Below are positions 6,797-14,750 of a stretch of DNA of 18,789 nucleotides, one piece after another. The notes under the pieces were generated by a model that was not told the origin of the DNA, ran no database searches, and saw nothing but the letters and a program-made list of their open reading frames with translations. The position numbers and the translations under genes were made by a program. This DNA is from Nitrososphaerota archaeon (GTDB lineage Archaea > Thermoproteota > Nitrososphaeria > Nitrososphaerales > Nitrosopumilaceae): the NCBI GenBank assembly GCA_016126025.1, contig JAEFDA010000095.1, forward strand, positions 1-18,789, written 5' to 3'. The number at the start of each line of letters is the position of its first letter. The stretch's first letter is position 1.

Positions 6797-8098
6797 ATGT
6801 CAGTCATAGCCCCCAACTTTAGGCTGAGCAGCTTCATACGCAGCATACTGGACAACCTGTTCTGGATCATAGTACTGGTCACCCTGGCGGGGATACCCGC
6901 CGTGCAGATAGTCCTGTTCTATATAGAGATGCCCGTCATAGACGGCGAGCTGCTCACCCCGTTTTTGGCGCTGACGTGGCTGGCCGACCCCTCCCGCGTC
7001 CTGCCCATAGTGAAGGCCCTGATGGCCACCGACTTCTTCCGGATAGCCGTCTTTCCGGGGTTCGGGCTGGCCGCCCTCTTGGCCGCCGGCACCATATTCG
7101 TGGAGCGCAAGATGCTGGCCAAGCTGCAGCTGCGGGTGGGCCCCTTCTACTGCGGGAAGGTCGAGGGCATACTCCAGCTGGCCGGCGACGGCCTCAAGCT
7201 CATATCCAAGGAAATCATAATCCCGGCCAAGGCCGACAAGCCCATATTCTGGCTGGCGCCGGTCGCCTTCGTTGGGACGGCGGCCGCCTTCGTCTCCCTG
7301 ATACCGGTGGCCCCCGGCGGCTGGGTGGTGGCCGACGTGGAGCTGGGCGTGCTGGCCGTCTTTGCGGTGATAGGGTTCTTTCCCATTATTACGGTGCTCT
7401 CGGCGTGGTCTGCCAACTCCAAGTTCCCCTTCATCGGGGGGATACGCGCCCTCCACCAGATGATATCCTTTGAGATACCATTGATACTGTCCCTGCTGGG
7501 GGTGGTGATGCTGGCCGGCACCCTGAACCTCACTGGAATAGTGGAGTCGCAGGGCTCGTTCCCGTGGATCGTGTTCCTGCCGGTGGGCGCCGTCGTCTTC
7601 TTCATATGCATACTGGCGGAGCTGGAGCGTATACCCTTCGACCTGCCCGAGGCCGAGTCGGAGATCGTGGCCGGGTGGCTGACCGAGTTCAGCGGCATGA
7701 TGTACGGGCTGGTGCAGCTGGGCACCTACCTCAAGCTGTACGCTTTTGCGGCGATATTCACGGTGATGTTTCTGGCCGGCTGGCACGGCCCCATGATAGT
7801 GCCCCCCTTCCCCGAAGAGATCATAACCGACGGCATAGTGCTGGGCCCCGTAACTGCCACCATACCCGGCCTGCCGCTCTTCGACCAGGCGATGCTAAAT
7901 GGTACCATATGGTTCGTGCTAAAGACCGTCGCCGTCATATTCTTCATACTGCTGCCCCGTGGAGTGTTCCCCCGCATACGCATTGATATGCTGCTCTCGC
8001 TGGGATGGTACAAGCTGATAGGGCTGTCGTTCATTAACATCTTTATAGCTCTGGGGCTGCTCTACGCCGGAGTACTGGGGCCTGGAGGCGTGATATAA
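6797..8098 (+). CDS. nuoH: NADH-quinone oxidoreductase subunit H
   Basis: A 433-residue membrane subunit next to the quinone cavity. Conserved blocks are FVERKMLAKLQLRVGP (101-116), the ADGLK-like stretch AGDGLKLISKE (129-139), and ELERIPFDLPEAESEIVAGW around residue 280. It is roughly 100 residues longer than bacterial NuoH. The canonical first helix (FPGFGLAALLAAGTI) only begins near residue 86, and the extra N-terminus holds an additional predicted membrane helix (about 22-43) and a loop. GGAGG lies 11 nt before the ATG. The stop TAATG overlaps the nuoI start by one base. Confidence 0.96.
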   Translation: MSVIAPNFRLSSFIRSILDNLFWIIVLVTLAGIPAVQIVLFYIEMPVIDGELLTPFLALTWLADPSRVLPIVKALMATDFFRIAVFPGFGLAALLAAGTIFVERKMLAKLQLRVGPFYCGKVEGILQLAGDGLKLISKEIIIPAKADKPIFWLAPVAFVGTAAAFVSLIPVAPGGWVVADVELGVLAVFAVIGFFPIITVLSAWSANSKFPFIGGIRALHQMISFEIPLILSLLGVVMLAGTLNLTGIVESQGSFPWIVFLPVGAVVFFICILAELERIPFDLPEAESEIVAGWLTEFSGMMYGLVQLGTYLKLYAFAAIFTVMFLAGWHGPMIVPPFPEEIITDGIVLGPVTATIPGLPLFDQAMLNGTIWFVLKTVAVIFFILLPRGVFPRIRIDMLLSLGWYKLIGLSFINIFIALGLLYAGVLGPGGVI

Positions 8099-8595
8099 TG
8101 GGGACCGCAACCGGAATCATCAGGGCCCTCAACTCGGGGGTGCGGCATATCGCCCGCAAGCGGTTCACACTGAGGTATCCGGAGCAGAAGCTAAAGTTCG
8201 TGGGGGACGGCTACCGGTATGATCCGATAACCGGCGTGGGCATAGCCGGCCTCAAGGGGAGGCACATGCTGTTCCACGACCACTGCACGGGCTGCCAGTT
8301 ATGCTCGATAGCCTGCGAGGGGGTGGCCGAGGCCATCGGCATGGTCAAGGTTCCCGAAACCCACAAGCACAACAAGAAGAGTATCATGCCCCAGATAGAC
8401 TACGGCAAGTGCGTATTCTGCGGGCTGTGCGTGGACGCCTGCCCGTTCTATGCGCTGTACATGTCCAACGATTATGAGCTGTCCTCCTTCACCAAGGAGG
8501 GTCTGATATACACGCCGGCGCAGCTGCAGGTCAAGCCATACGTGTCGCAGGACGCCGAGATACAGATAACCGACCGGGGTGCCACCCATGGCTGA
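8098..8595 (+). CDS. nuoI: NADH-quinone oxidoreductase subunit I
   Basis: A 165-residue 8Fe ferredoxin-type subunit that passes electrons to N2 in NuoB. Two 4Fe-4S motifs are visible: HCTGCQLCSIACEG with C63, C66, C69 and C73, and CVFCGLCVDACPF with C105, C108, C111 and C115. The first motif ends C-E where C-P is usual. An amphipathic N-terminus (residues 5-30) likely lies along the membrane. In the absence of NuoEFG this subunit is a plausible entry point for a ferredoxin-like donor, as proposed for other 11-subunit complexes. GGAGG is 9 nt before the ATG. The 3' end overlaps nuoJ by 8 nt. Confidence 0.97.
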   Translation: MGTATGIIRALNSGVRHIARKRFTLRYPEQKLKFVGDGYRYDPITGVGIAGLKGRHMLFHDHCTGCQLCSIACEGVAEAIGMVKVPETHKHNKKSIMPQIDYGKCVFCGLCVDACPFYALYMSNDYELSSFTKEGLIYTPAQLQVKPYVSQDAEIQITDRGATHG

Positions 8596-9085
8596 CGGCG
8601 TCTTTCTGGCGCTGGCCGTTCTTACCATAGGATCTGCTATAGCCGCCCTGGAGATGCGCTCGCTCATATACGGCTCTATAGCTTTGATGGGCTCGCTGGG
8701 CGGGGTGGCCGGCTTCTTCTTTCTGCTGGACGCGCCATTCGTCGCCCTGTTCCAGCTGGCCGTGTATGTGGGTTCGATAGCCGTACTGATACTGTTTACT
8801 GTAATGCTGGTGCGCCGCGAGCTCATATTCCGCAAGGTCGAGGACAAGCGGAGGAGGATGGCCGGCATCGGATTATTGCTGGTGTTCATGGTGGCGGTGG
8901 GCGCCGTCGTGATATCGTCGGGGATACACGACATGGAGACGGACTCGCCCCCCGTCGACTTTAGGGACATAGGGGCGGACTTTCTCATATACTACTGGCC
9001 GGCCCTGGTGGTGATGGCGCTGATACTGTCGGGCGCCGTCACCGGGGCACTGGTGCTGGCCCGGAGGGAAGATGGCCCTGATTGA
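8588..9085 (+). CDS. nuoJ: NADH-quinone oxidoreductase subunit J
   Basis: A 165-residue membrane subunit with five hydrophobic segments. The family core is LLDAPFVALFQLAVYVGSIA (46-65) followed by VLILFTVML, corresponding to helix 3 with its pi-bulge, which is part of the coupling axis. I chose ATG 8588; an upstream GTG at 8579 would only add MPP inside nuoI. The middle of the protein (76-92) is a charged cytoplasmic loop. It overlaps nuoI by 8 nt and nuoK by 14 nt, consistent with coupled translation. Confidence 0.93.
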   Translation: MADGVFLALAVLTIGSAIAALEMRSLIYGSIALMGSLGGVAGFFFLLDAPFVALFQLAVYVGSIAVLILFTVMLVRRELIFRKVEDKRRRMAGIGLLLVFMVAVGAVVISSGIHDMETDSPPVDFRDIGADFLIYYWPALVVMALILSGAVTGALVLARREDGPD

Positions 9086-9371
9086 GTTCGTGCTGGTGTC
9101 CGTGGCCCTGCTGGGGGTGGGGATATACGGGCTGGCCGTCAAGCGGAACGCCATCCGCATGCTGTTTGCCGTGGAGATCATAATAAACGCCGCCAACCTA
9201 AATCTGGTGGCCTTCTCGCGGCACGTGGCCGACAGCGGCGGCCAGAGCCTGGCTCTGTTTTCTATAGCGGTGGCCGCCGCCGAGGTGGCCGTGGGGCTGG
9301 CTTTGGTGGTGGTCGCATACCGCATGTACCGCGATATAGACATCGCCAAGTTCAGGAGTCTGAAGGGATGA
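9072..9371 (+). CDS. nuoK: NADH-quinone oxidoreductase subunit K
   Basis: A 99-residue membrane subunit with three helices and the usual length. The two membrane glutamates essential for proton transfer in the family are present: E35 in RMLFAVEIIINAANLNLV and E71 in FSIAVAAAEVAVGLALVV. A GGAGGGAAG sequence lies directly before the ATG. Its stop overlaps the nuoM start (ATGA). Confidence 0.95.
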   Translation: MALIEFVLVSVALLGVGIYGLAVKRNAIRMLFAVEIIINAANLNLVAFSRHVADSGGQSLALFSIAVAAAEVAVGLALVVVAYRMYRDIDIAKFRSLKG

Positions 9372-10870
9372 TAGAGTACGGTTTGGTGCAGGCGGTCTTC
9401 GTGCCGCTGCTGCTGGCCCCCGTCGCATATATCCTGGGGAACCGCGTCGGGCCGGGTGCGGCGACATGGTTCACGTTCGCCATACTGTTGTATGGTACGA
9501 TACTGGTGGTGTTGGGGGCCCTATCGGGGCAGTCCGAGTACTATGGTTGGTCGGAGCGGTTCGGCGGCTTCGGGTTTGCTTTGGACGGGCTCTCGGCGCC
9601 CTTTGCGATCATGATATACGTATTGAGCACCATACTGGTGCTGTACTCGCGGCCCTACATGATGCATAGGTTCGAGGAGATGGCCGGGGGGTCGGCATCC
9701 GTGTCTGCCATACGCCGCCAGTCGGGCCTGTATTTCGCGCTGTATCTGGTGTTTGCCATGGGCATGCTGGGGACGGTCCTCTCGACCAATCTCATACAGT
9801 TCTATGTGTTCTTTGAGGTGATGCTGATACCGGGCTTCTTTCTGGTGTCGCTGTGGGGGGACGGGCCCCGCCGCAAGATAGGTCTGATGTTCCTGTTCTG
9901 GACGCACGTGGGCGCCGTCGTGTTATTGTTGGGGTTTTTGATGATCGGCCTGAGCGTGGGCAGCTTCGACTTTGTAGATATCGTAGAGGGGGAGATACCC
10001 CCCGATATCGTACTGTTGTCGGCGGTGGCCATATCCATAGGGCTGGGCGTGAAGCTGGCCGTCTTCATGTTTCATATATGGCTGCCCTGGGTGCACGGCG
10101 CCGCGCCCACGCCCATATCGGCCCTGCTCTCGCCGGCCATGATAGGTATAGGCGCGTATGGCATATTCCGGCTGGTGGCCGAGTTTTTGCCCAGCACGTT
10201 CTCGGATTTGGCGATATGGTTCCACATATGGGGTCTGGTCACCATGCTGTACGGCGGGGCGATGGCCCTGATGCAGGATGATATAAAGCGGCTCTTCGCA
10301 TACTCGTCGATATCCCAGATGGGGTACATACTGTTTGGTATAGGGTCGCTGTCGGTGCTGGGGATGGCCGGCGCCGAGATGATGTATGTGACGCACGCCC
10401 TGGGCAAGGGACTGCTGTTCATGACCGCCGGCATATTGATAGTGAAGGCGGGGACGCGCAGCATATCGAGGCTGGGCGGGCTGGCCGGAAAGATGCCCAT
10501 CACGGCCGTGTGTGCGGTGATAGGGGCCCTCACCATAATGGGGGTGCCGCCCACCAGCGGCTTCATGGGGGAGTGGATCCTGTTCTATGGAGCTCTGGAG
10601 ACGGCCATATCCGAAGGGTCGGTGGTGCGGGCCGTCACCTTCGGGCTGGGGCTGGTGGCCACCGTGCTCACCATGTCGTATATACTGTGGATGCTGAAAC
10701 GCGTATTCTTCGGCAAGACCCCCACACACCTGGAGAAGGTGCGGGAGGCCGGGTGGCACATGACCGCCCCGATGATGGTGCTGGCCGGCTTTACCATAGT
10801 ATTGGGGATATACCCCGACATCTTCCTTGAGGGGATAATACCGTACATGGAGGGGGTGCTCCACACATGA
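9368..10870 (+). CDS. nuoM: NADH-quinone oxidoreductase subunit M
   Basis: A 500-residue antiporter-like proton-pumping subunit with about 14 helices. Key sites are E150 in YVFFEVMLIPGFF, K229 in LGVKLAVFMFHIWLP, the stretch KRLFAYSSISQMGYILFG (307-324), K347 in HALGKGLLFM, and E402 in SGFMGEWILF. The TM8 lysine of other NuoM proteins (GILLKTAAYG in E. coli) is missing: SPAMIGIGAYGIFRL has glycine there. NuoL and NuoN of this operon keep theirs. It overlaps nuoK and nuoL by 4 nt each. M preceding L is the archaeal order here. Confidence 0.95.
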   Translation: MIEYGLVQAVFVPLLLAPVAYILGNRVGPGAATWFTFAILLYGTILVVLGALSGQSEYYGWSERFGGFGFALDGLSAPFAIMIYVLSTILVLYSRPYMMHRFEEMAGGSASVSAIRRQSGLYFALYLVFAMGMLGTVLSTNLIQFYVFFEVMLIPGFFLVSLWGDGPRRKIGLMFLFWTHVGAVVLLLGFLMIGLSVGSFDFVDIVEGEIPPDIVLLSAVAISIGLGVKLAVFMFHIWLPWVHGAAPTPISALLSPAMIGIGAYGIFRLVAEFLPSTFSDLAIWFHIWGLVTMLYGGAMALMQDDIKRLFAYSSISQMGYILFGIGSLSVLGMAGAEMMYVTHALGKGLLFMTAGILIVKAGTRSISRLGGLAGKMPITAVCAVIGALTIMGVPPTSGFMGEWILFYGALETAISEGSVVRAVTFGLGLVATVLTMSYILWMLKRVFFGKTPTHLEKVREAGWHMTAPMMVLAGFTIVLGIYPDIFLEGIIPYMEGVLHT

Positions 10871-12897
10871 CATATGAGCTGGCCTGGGCGGTATGGATAC
10901 TGCCCTTTGTGGCCGCGCTTGTGATACCGGCGGTGGGCAGGGCCTCCAAGAAGGCGACCGGGTATGTCGCGGTGGGGCTGGCCCTGGCCTCGGCGGTATC
11001 GGCCGCGGCCATGATTCCCACACTATTGGAGGGCGGCGAGATACACTCCCAGATATTGTGGATAGAGGCCATTGGTTTGGAGGCCGGCGTGCTGGCCGAC
11101 CCCATAGCCATCATAATGGCCAACGTGGTGGCGTGGATATCCTTCCTGATTATGGTGTACAGCACCGGCTACATGAGGGGCGATAGGGATATCGTGCGGT
11201 TCTGGTTCTGGATGTCCTTCTTTGTGGGTTCGATGCAGATCATCGTACTCTCTGATAATCTGCTGCAGATGTTCTTCGGGTGGGAGGGCGTGGGGCTGGC
11301 CTCGTATGCTTTGATATCGTTCTGGTATAGGGACAAGAAGAAGGACCACGTGGGCCGCAGGGGCCACACCGCCCTGGGGCTGCTGGACTATTACTCCCCC
11401 ACCCACGCGGGGATGAAGGCCTTCATCATGACCAAGGTGGGCGATATCATGATGCTGTCGGGCATGCTCCTGATATTCATGTACGCGGGGACCTTCGGGT
11501 TCCGGGAGATGCTGGAGAGCACCGAGTGGGCCGTACAGATGGACGCGGCCGGGATGCTGGTGCCCGCGTTTGTATTGTTGTTCGGCGGGGCGGTGGGCAA
11601 GTCCGCCCAGTTCCCGCTGAACGAGTGGCTGCTGGAGGCGATGACCGGCCCGACGGCCGTCTCGGCCCTGATACACGCGGCCACCATGGTGAAGGCCGGC
11701 GTGTTTTTGGTGGCCCGGATAGGCCCCATCGTGTTTGCCCTGGGGGCGGCCGGCATCCTGGGCGAGCAGTTCTTTAGTATAGTGGCCTGGACCGGAGCCA
11801 TAACCGCGCTATTGTTGGCGACCCAGGGGATGACCAACCCCGAGATAAAGAAGGTGCTGGCGTATTCCACCGGCTCGCAGATTGGATACATGATGATGGC
11901 CCTGGGGGTGGCCGGCCTGTCGCACCAGTATGTGGACGGGTACACGGCCGGCTTCTTCCACCTGATATCGCACGCGATGTTCAAGGCGTCGCTCTTCATG
12001 GCCGCCGGCTCATTGTTACATGTGGTGGGCAGCCGCTTCATGACCGATATGGGCGGATTGCGAAAACACATGAAGAAGACGTACATGTTCGTGTGGGCCG
12101 CCGGGCTGGGCCTGATGGGCGCCCCCTTCATAACTACGGGATTCTGGAGCAAGGACGCCATATTCGCGGCCGTCTTCGAGTCGGGCGCCGAGTGGGGCAT
12201 GGTACTGTATGGCGTGGCGGTGCTGACCGCCATAATTACGGCATTTTATACCACACGTATGATAGGGATGGTCTTCCACGGCCCCAAGAGCGAACATGTA
12301 CAAAAGATGGAGGAGAGGGGCGAGCACATCCACGAGGCCCACATATCGATGTGGGTGCCATATGGGATACTGGCGGCCCTCACCATAATAGTGGGCGTGG
12401 CCGGCCTGTATGTGGAGGGCGAGCTCCACCACATGATGGAGGATTATCTGGACCACACCTTCGTGATACATACCGAGCACCACGATGATACCGGTGTATT
12501 GGGCGGGCTCAACCCGGTCGCACTCGCATCATCGCTGGCCGCCTTTGGCATAGGCATCACATTGGGGTACGTCTTCTACATACGGCGGGCGGCGAGCGCC
12601 CACAGTGTGGTCCACTCCAATATAGTGTTCTATGCGATACACAAGGTCATACTGAACCGGTGGTACCTCAACGCCATGGTATACTGGTGTTTCGTGGTGG
12701 CCCCCCTGTGGCTGGCGCGTGGTATATTCCGATACTTTGAGCGTACCGCCATAGACTATGGCATGAACACGGGCCTGGAGCGGGCCACCCGGTGGGGGGC
12801 CAGTGTGGTACAGGGGACGCAGACGGGGGCGGTCCAGTCATACCTGTTCGTGTTTGGTGCGGGGCTGCTGTTCATAGTGCTGGTGCTGATGGTGTGA
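10867..12897 (+). CDS. nuoL: NADH-quinone oxidoreductase subunit L
   Basis: A 676-residue distal proton-pumping subunit. Antiporter-family residues are E140 (MFFGWEGVGLASYALI), D193 (TKVGD), K245 (GGAVGKSAQFPLNEWLLEAM), K276 (IHAATMVKAGVFLVARI), K372 (SHAMFKASLFMAAGSLLH) and K428 (GFWSKDAIFA). The His-rich loop at residues 470-540 and the C-terminal segment agree with a lateral helix and final anchoring helix. GGAGGGGGTG sits 8 nt before the ATG, which overlaps the nuoM stop (ATGA). The stop is followed by the only real gap in the operon, 74 nt. Confidence 0.96.
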   Translation: MTYELAWAVWILPFVAALVIPAVGRASKKATGYVAVGLALASAVSAAAMIPTLLEGGEIHSQILWIEAIGLEAGVLADPIAIIMANVVAWISFLIMVYSTGYMRGDRDIVRFWFWMSFFVGSMQIIVLSDNLLQMFFGWEGVGLASYALISFWYRDKKKDHVGRRGHTALGLLDYYSPTHAGMKAFIMTKVGDIMMLSGMLLIFMYAGTFGFREMLESTEWAVQMDAAGMLVPAFVLLFGGAVGKSAQFPLNEWLLEAMTGPTAVSALIHAATMVKAGVFLVARIGPIVFALGAAGILGEQFFSIVAWTGAITALLLATQGMTNPEIKKVLAYSTGSQIGYMMMALGVAGLSHQYVDGYTAGFFHLISHAMFKASLFMAAGSLLHVVGSRFMTDMGGLRKHMKKTYMFVWAAGLGLMGAPFITTGFWSKDAIFAAVFESGAEWGMVLYGVAVLTAIITAFYTTRMIGMVFHGPKSEHVQKMEERGEHIHEAHISMWVPYGILAALTIIVGVAGLYVEGELHHMMEDYLDHTFVIHTEHHDDTGVLGGLNPVALASSLAAFGIGITLGYVFYIRRAASAHSVVHSNIVFYAIHKVILNRWYLNAMVYWCFVVAPLWLARGIFRYFERTAIDYGMNTGLERATRWGASVVQGTQTGAVQSYLFVFGAGLLFIVLVLMV

Positions 12898-12971
12898 TGG
12901 AATGGTGGAGTGGTGGAATGATATGATATGGGATATAGTACGAAGGATGGAACGGAGGGCATGATGGTATA
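12898..12971 (+). repeat. Purine-rich ATGG-type spacer between nuoL and nuoN
   Basis: The spacer is made largely of TGGAATGG, TGGAG, TGGTGGAATGA and ATATGATATGG units, so the plus strand is almost free of C. It resembles slipped-strand expansion of a short repeat. It contains an AT-rich stretch (ATATAG, 12933-12938) that could be a weak internal promoter, and GGAGGG at 12954-12959 as a candidate ribosome site for nuoN. Confidence 0.5.
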
Positions 12972-14441
12972 ATGCTGGAGATAACCACCACACCTCTCGT
13001 TATAATGGCCATACTGGGCGTGGCCGGGGTGTCGCTGCCCCTGGCCGGAATGCGGCGGCCGGACCTGCGCCACGTGTATGCGGGCGTGTCCATCGCCGCC
13101 CTGCTCATATCGCTGGGGTACGTGGCATACCAGTTCGCATATGATATGGTGCAGCCGGGGGCCGTCTTTGATGCCGACGTACTTGCTGATGATGCGTTCG
13201 GTGGGATATTCGCCATAGCCATGATACTGGTGGCCATATTCAGCGTGGCCGGCTCCATCAGCTACATGCGGGACCAGCGCTACCCGGCAGTATACTACTC
13301 CCTGATACTGCTCTCGGCCATAGGCATGGTGCTGGTCGCCTACTCCACAGACTTGGTGATGCTGTTCGTGGCCTGGGAGCTGATGAGCATACCCACGTAC
13401 GTGCTGGCCGGCTTCATGAAACGCAATCCGATGTCGAACGAGGCGGCCCTGAAATATTTCCTGTTCGGGGCCATGTCCTCGGCCATCATCATATATGGGA
13501 TATCGCTGGCGTATGGGCTGACCGGCTCGACCAACATATCAGAGGTCATAGTCGGTATGGCCGCACTGGATCATACCATGATGCCGCTGGCCATACTGGC
13601 GGCGGGGCTCTTCATAGCCGGGTTCGGCTTCAAGATGGGCCTGGTGCCCTTCCACATGTGGCTGCCGGATACGTATGAGGGGGCGCCGCAACCCATCACG
13701 GCCCTGCTGGCGGCGGCCACCAAGAAGGCCGGCTTTGCGGCGGCCATCCGCATTATAGTGATGGGGATGGCGGCCCTGCACCTGGACTGGGCGCTGGCCC
13801 TCGGCATAATAGCGGTGATGACCATGACCATAGGGAACGTGGCGGCCATAATGCAGAAGAATTTGTCCCGCATGCTGGCATACTCCAGCATAGGCCACGC
13901 CGGCTACATACTCATAGGGCTGGCCGTCGCACCATACACGGCGGCCGGGCTGCAGGGCTCCATATACCATGTCTTCAACCATGCGGTGATGAAGGGCGCC
14001 GCATTCATAGCCATATCAGGTATAGTGGCCGCCCTGGCCGTCACCCACATAGAAAAGATAAAGGGCCTGGGGAGGAGGATGCCCATCACCGCCATAGGTA
14101 TGACGATATCCCTGCTGGCCCTGGCCGGCGTGCCGCCGCTCAACGGGTTCTGGAGCAAGCTGATGCTGTTCGGCGCCGCCTTGGACTCTGGTAGTGTGGT
14201 CTGGTGGGGCCCGTGGCTGGCCATAGCCGGCGTGCTCAACTCGGCGCTCTCCCTGGCATACTATGGCTGGGTCATGAGAAAGATGTACTTTGAGGGGGAG
14301 GGCGAAAAGCGCGTCGGCGAGCCCCGGGGCGTCATAGCGGTCATGGTGTTCTCGATAATCTTCATGGTGGGCCTGGGCGTGTACCCGGATCCGGTCATAC
14401 AGTTTGTCGAGTTTGCCACCCCGGCGTTCGTAGTACCCTGA
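12972..14441 (+). CDS. nuoN: NADH-quinone oxidoreductase subunit N
   Basis: A 489-residue third antiporter-like subunit. Visible family sites are E136 in LFVAWELMSIPTYVLAGF, K161 in AALKYFLFGAMSSAII, K221 in GFKMGLVPFHMWLPDTYEG, the K251-K252 pair in AAATKKAGFAAAIRI, the stretch LSRMLAYSSIGHAGYILIGL, K341 in FNHAVMKGAAF and K396 in NGFWSKLMLFG. The start at 12972 follows the purine-rich spacer, with GGAGGG 12 nt upstream. It is the last gene of the operon. A GC palindrome lies about 140 nt downstream. Confidence 0.95.
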   Translation: MLEITTTPLVIMAILGVAGVSLPLAGMRRPDLRHVYAGVSIAALLISLGYVAYQFAYDMVQPGAVFDADVLADDAFGGIFAIAMILVAIFSVAGSISYMRDQRYPAVYYSLILLSAIGMVLVAYSTDLVMLFVAWELMSIPTYVLAGFMKRNPMSNEAALKYFLFGAMSSAIIIYGISLAYGLTGSTNISEVIVGMAALDHTMMPLAILAAGLFIAGFGFKMGLVPFHMWLPDTYEGAPQPITALLAAATKKAGFAAAIRIIVMGMAALHLDWALALGIIAVMTMTIGNVAAIMQKNLSRMLAYSSIGHAGYILIGLAVAPYTAAGLQGSIYHVFNHAVMKGAAFIAISGIVAALAVTHIEKIKGLGRRMPITAIGMTISLLALAGVPPLNGFWSKLMLFGAALDSGSVVWWGPWLAIAGVLNSALSLAYYGWVMRKMYFEGEGEKRVGEPRGVIAVMVFSIIFMVGLGVYPDPVIQFVEFATPAFVVP

Positions 14442-14723
14442 CCACATGGGTACGGATCCGGCGGCCGGCAGCATCCTGGTCCTGTGCAGATGCCCATACC
14501 GGACCGGCCGTTCCGGCCATGTGACTTTGACAAAAATTACCACATACTGTTCCGTGGCCAGATGGCGGCGCGCCATATGGAGGGGCTGCGCAGCCCCTCT
14601 CCCCTGTTCAGAAGATCATGGTCGTAGACACCCCCCTCCGCGGAATGGTCGAGGAGTGCGAAGCCAGACCCAGCCTCCCGGAGGGCCTCCAGCGACCCAT
14701 CAACGGCCGTTTGGGCCACAATG
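14442..14723. other. Convergent intergenic region after nuoN
   Basis: This ~280-base gap separates nuoN from the 3' end of the opposing secreted-protein gene. It holds a small stem (ATGGCG/CGCCAT, 14562-14576) and the perfect palindrome listed separately. No T-run follows them on the plus strand. A 60-codon minus-strand frame beginning GTG 14719 is open but has no promoter or family match, so I do not call it a gene. Confidence 0.5.
14580..14599. terminator. Perfect 20-nt palindrome after nuoN
   Basis: GAGGGGCTGC followed directly by its reverse complement GCAGCCCCTC. It could form a strong hairpin in the 3' region of the nuo transcript and help end transcription or protect the RNA. There is no downstream U-run, so the terminator label is tentative. 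Confidence 0.35.
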
Positions 14724-14746
14724 AATGAAAAATTAAAAACAAATGG
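14724..14746 (-). terminator. T-rich terminator of the secreted-protein gene
   Basis: On the minus strand the stop codon (TAA, 14751-14753) is followed at once by TTTGTTTTTAATTTTTC. Archaeal transcription commonly ends at such T-runs without a hairpin. Confidence 0.65.
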
Positions 14747-14750
14747 TTGT

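Noticed and set aside
6800..7786. 328-codon minus-strand frame inside nuoH
   Set aside because: Antisense shadow of nuoH, rich in Gly/Gln/Tyr/His from the GC-rich codon pattern, with no promoter or motif.
9923..11023. 366-codon minus-strand frame across nuoM and nuoL
   Set aside because: Same kind of antisense shadow; the composition (His, Gln, Tyr, Gly, Pro) is what reversed nuo codons give.
14537..14719. 60-codon minus-strand frame after the secreted-protein terminator
   Set aside because: It reads plausibly (AQTAVDGSLEALREAGSGF) but it starts with GTG just past a terminator, has no promoter, and runs through the 20-nt palindrome.
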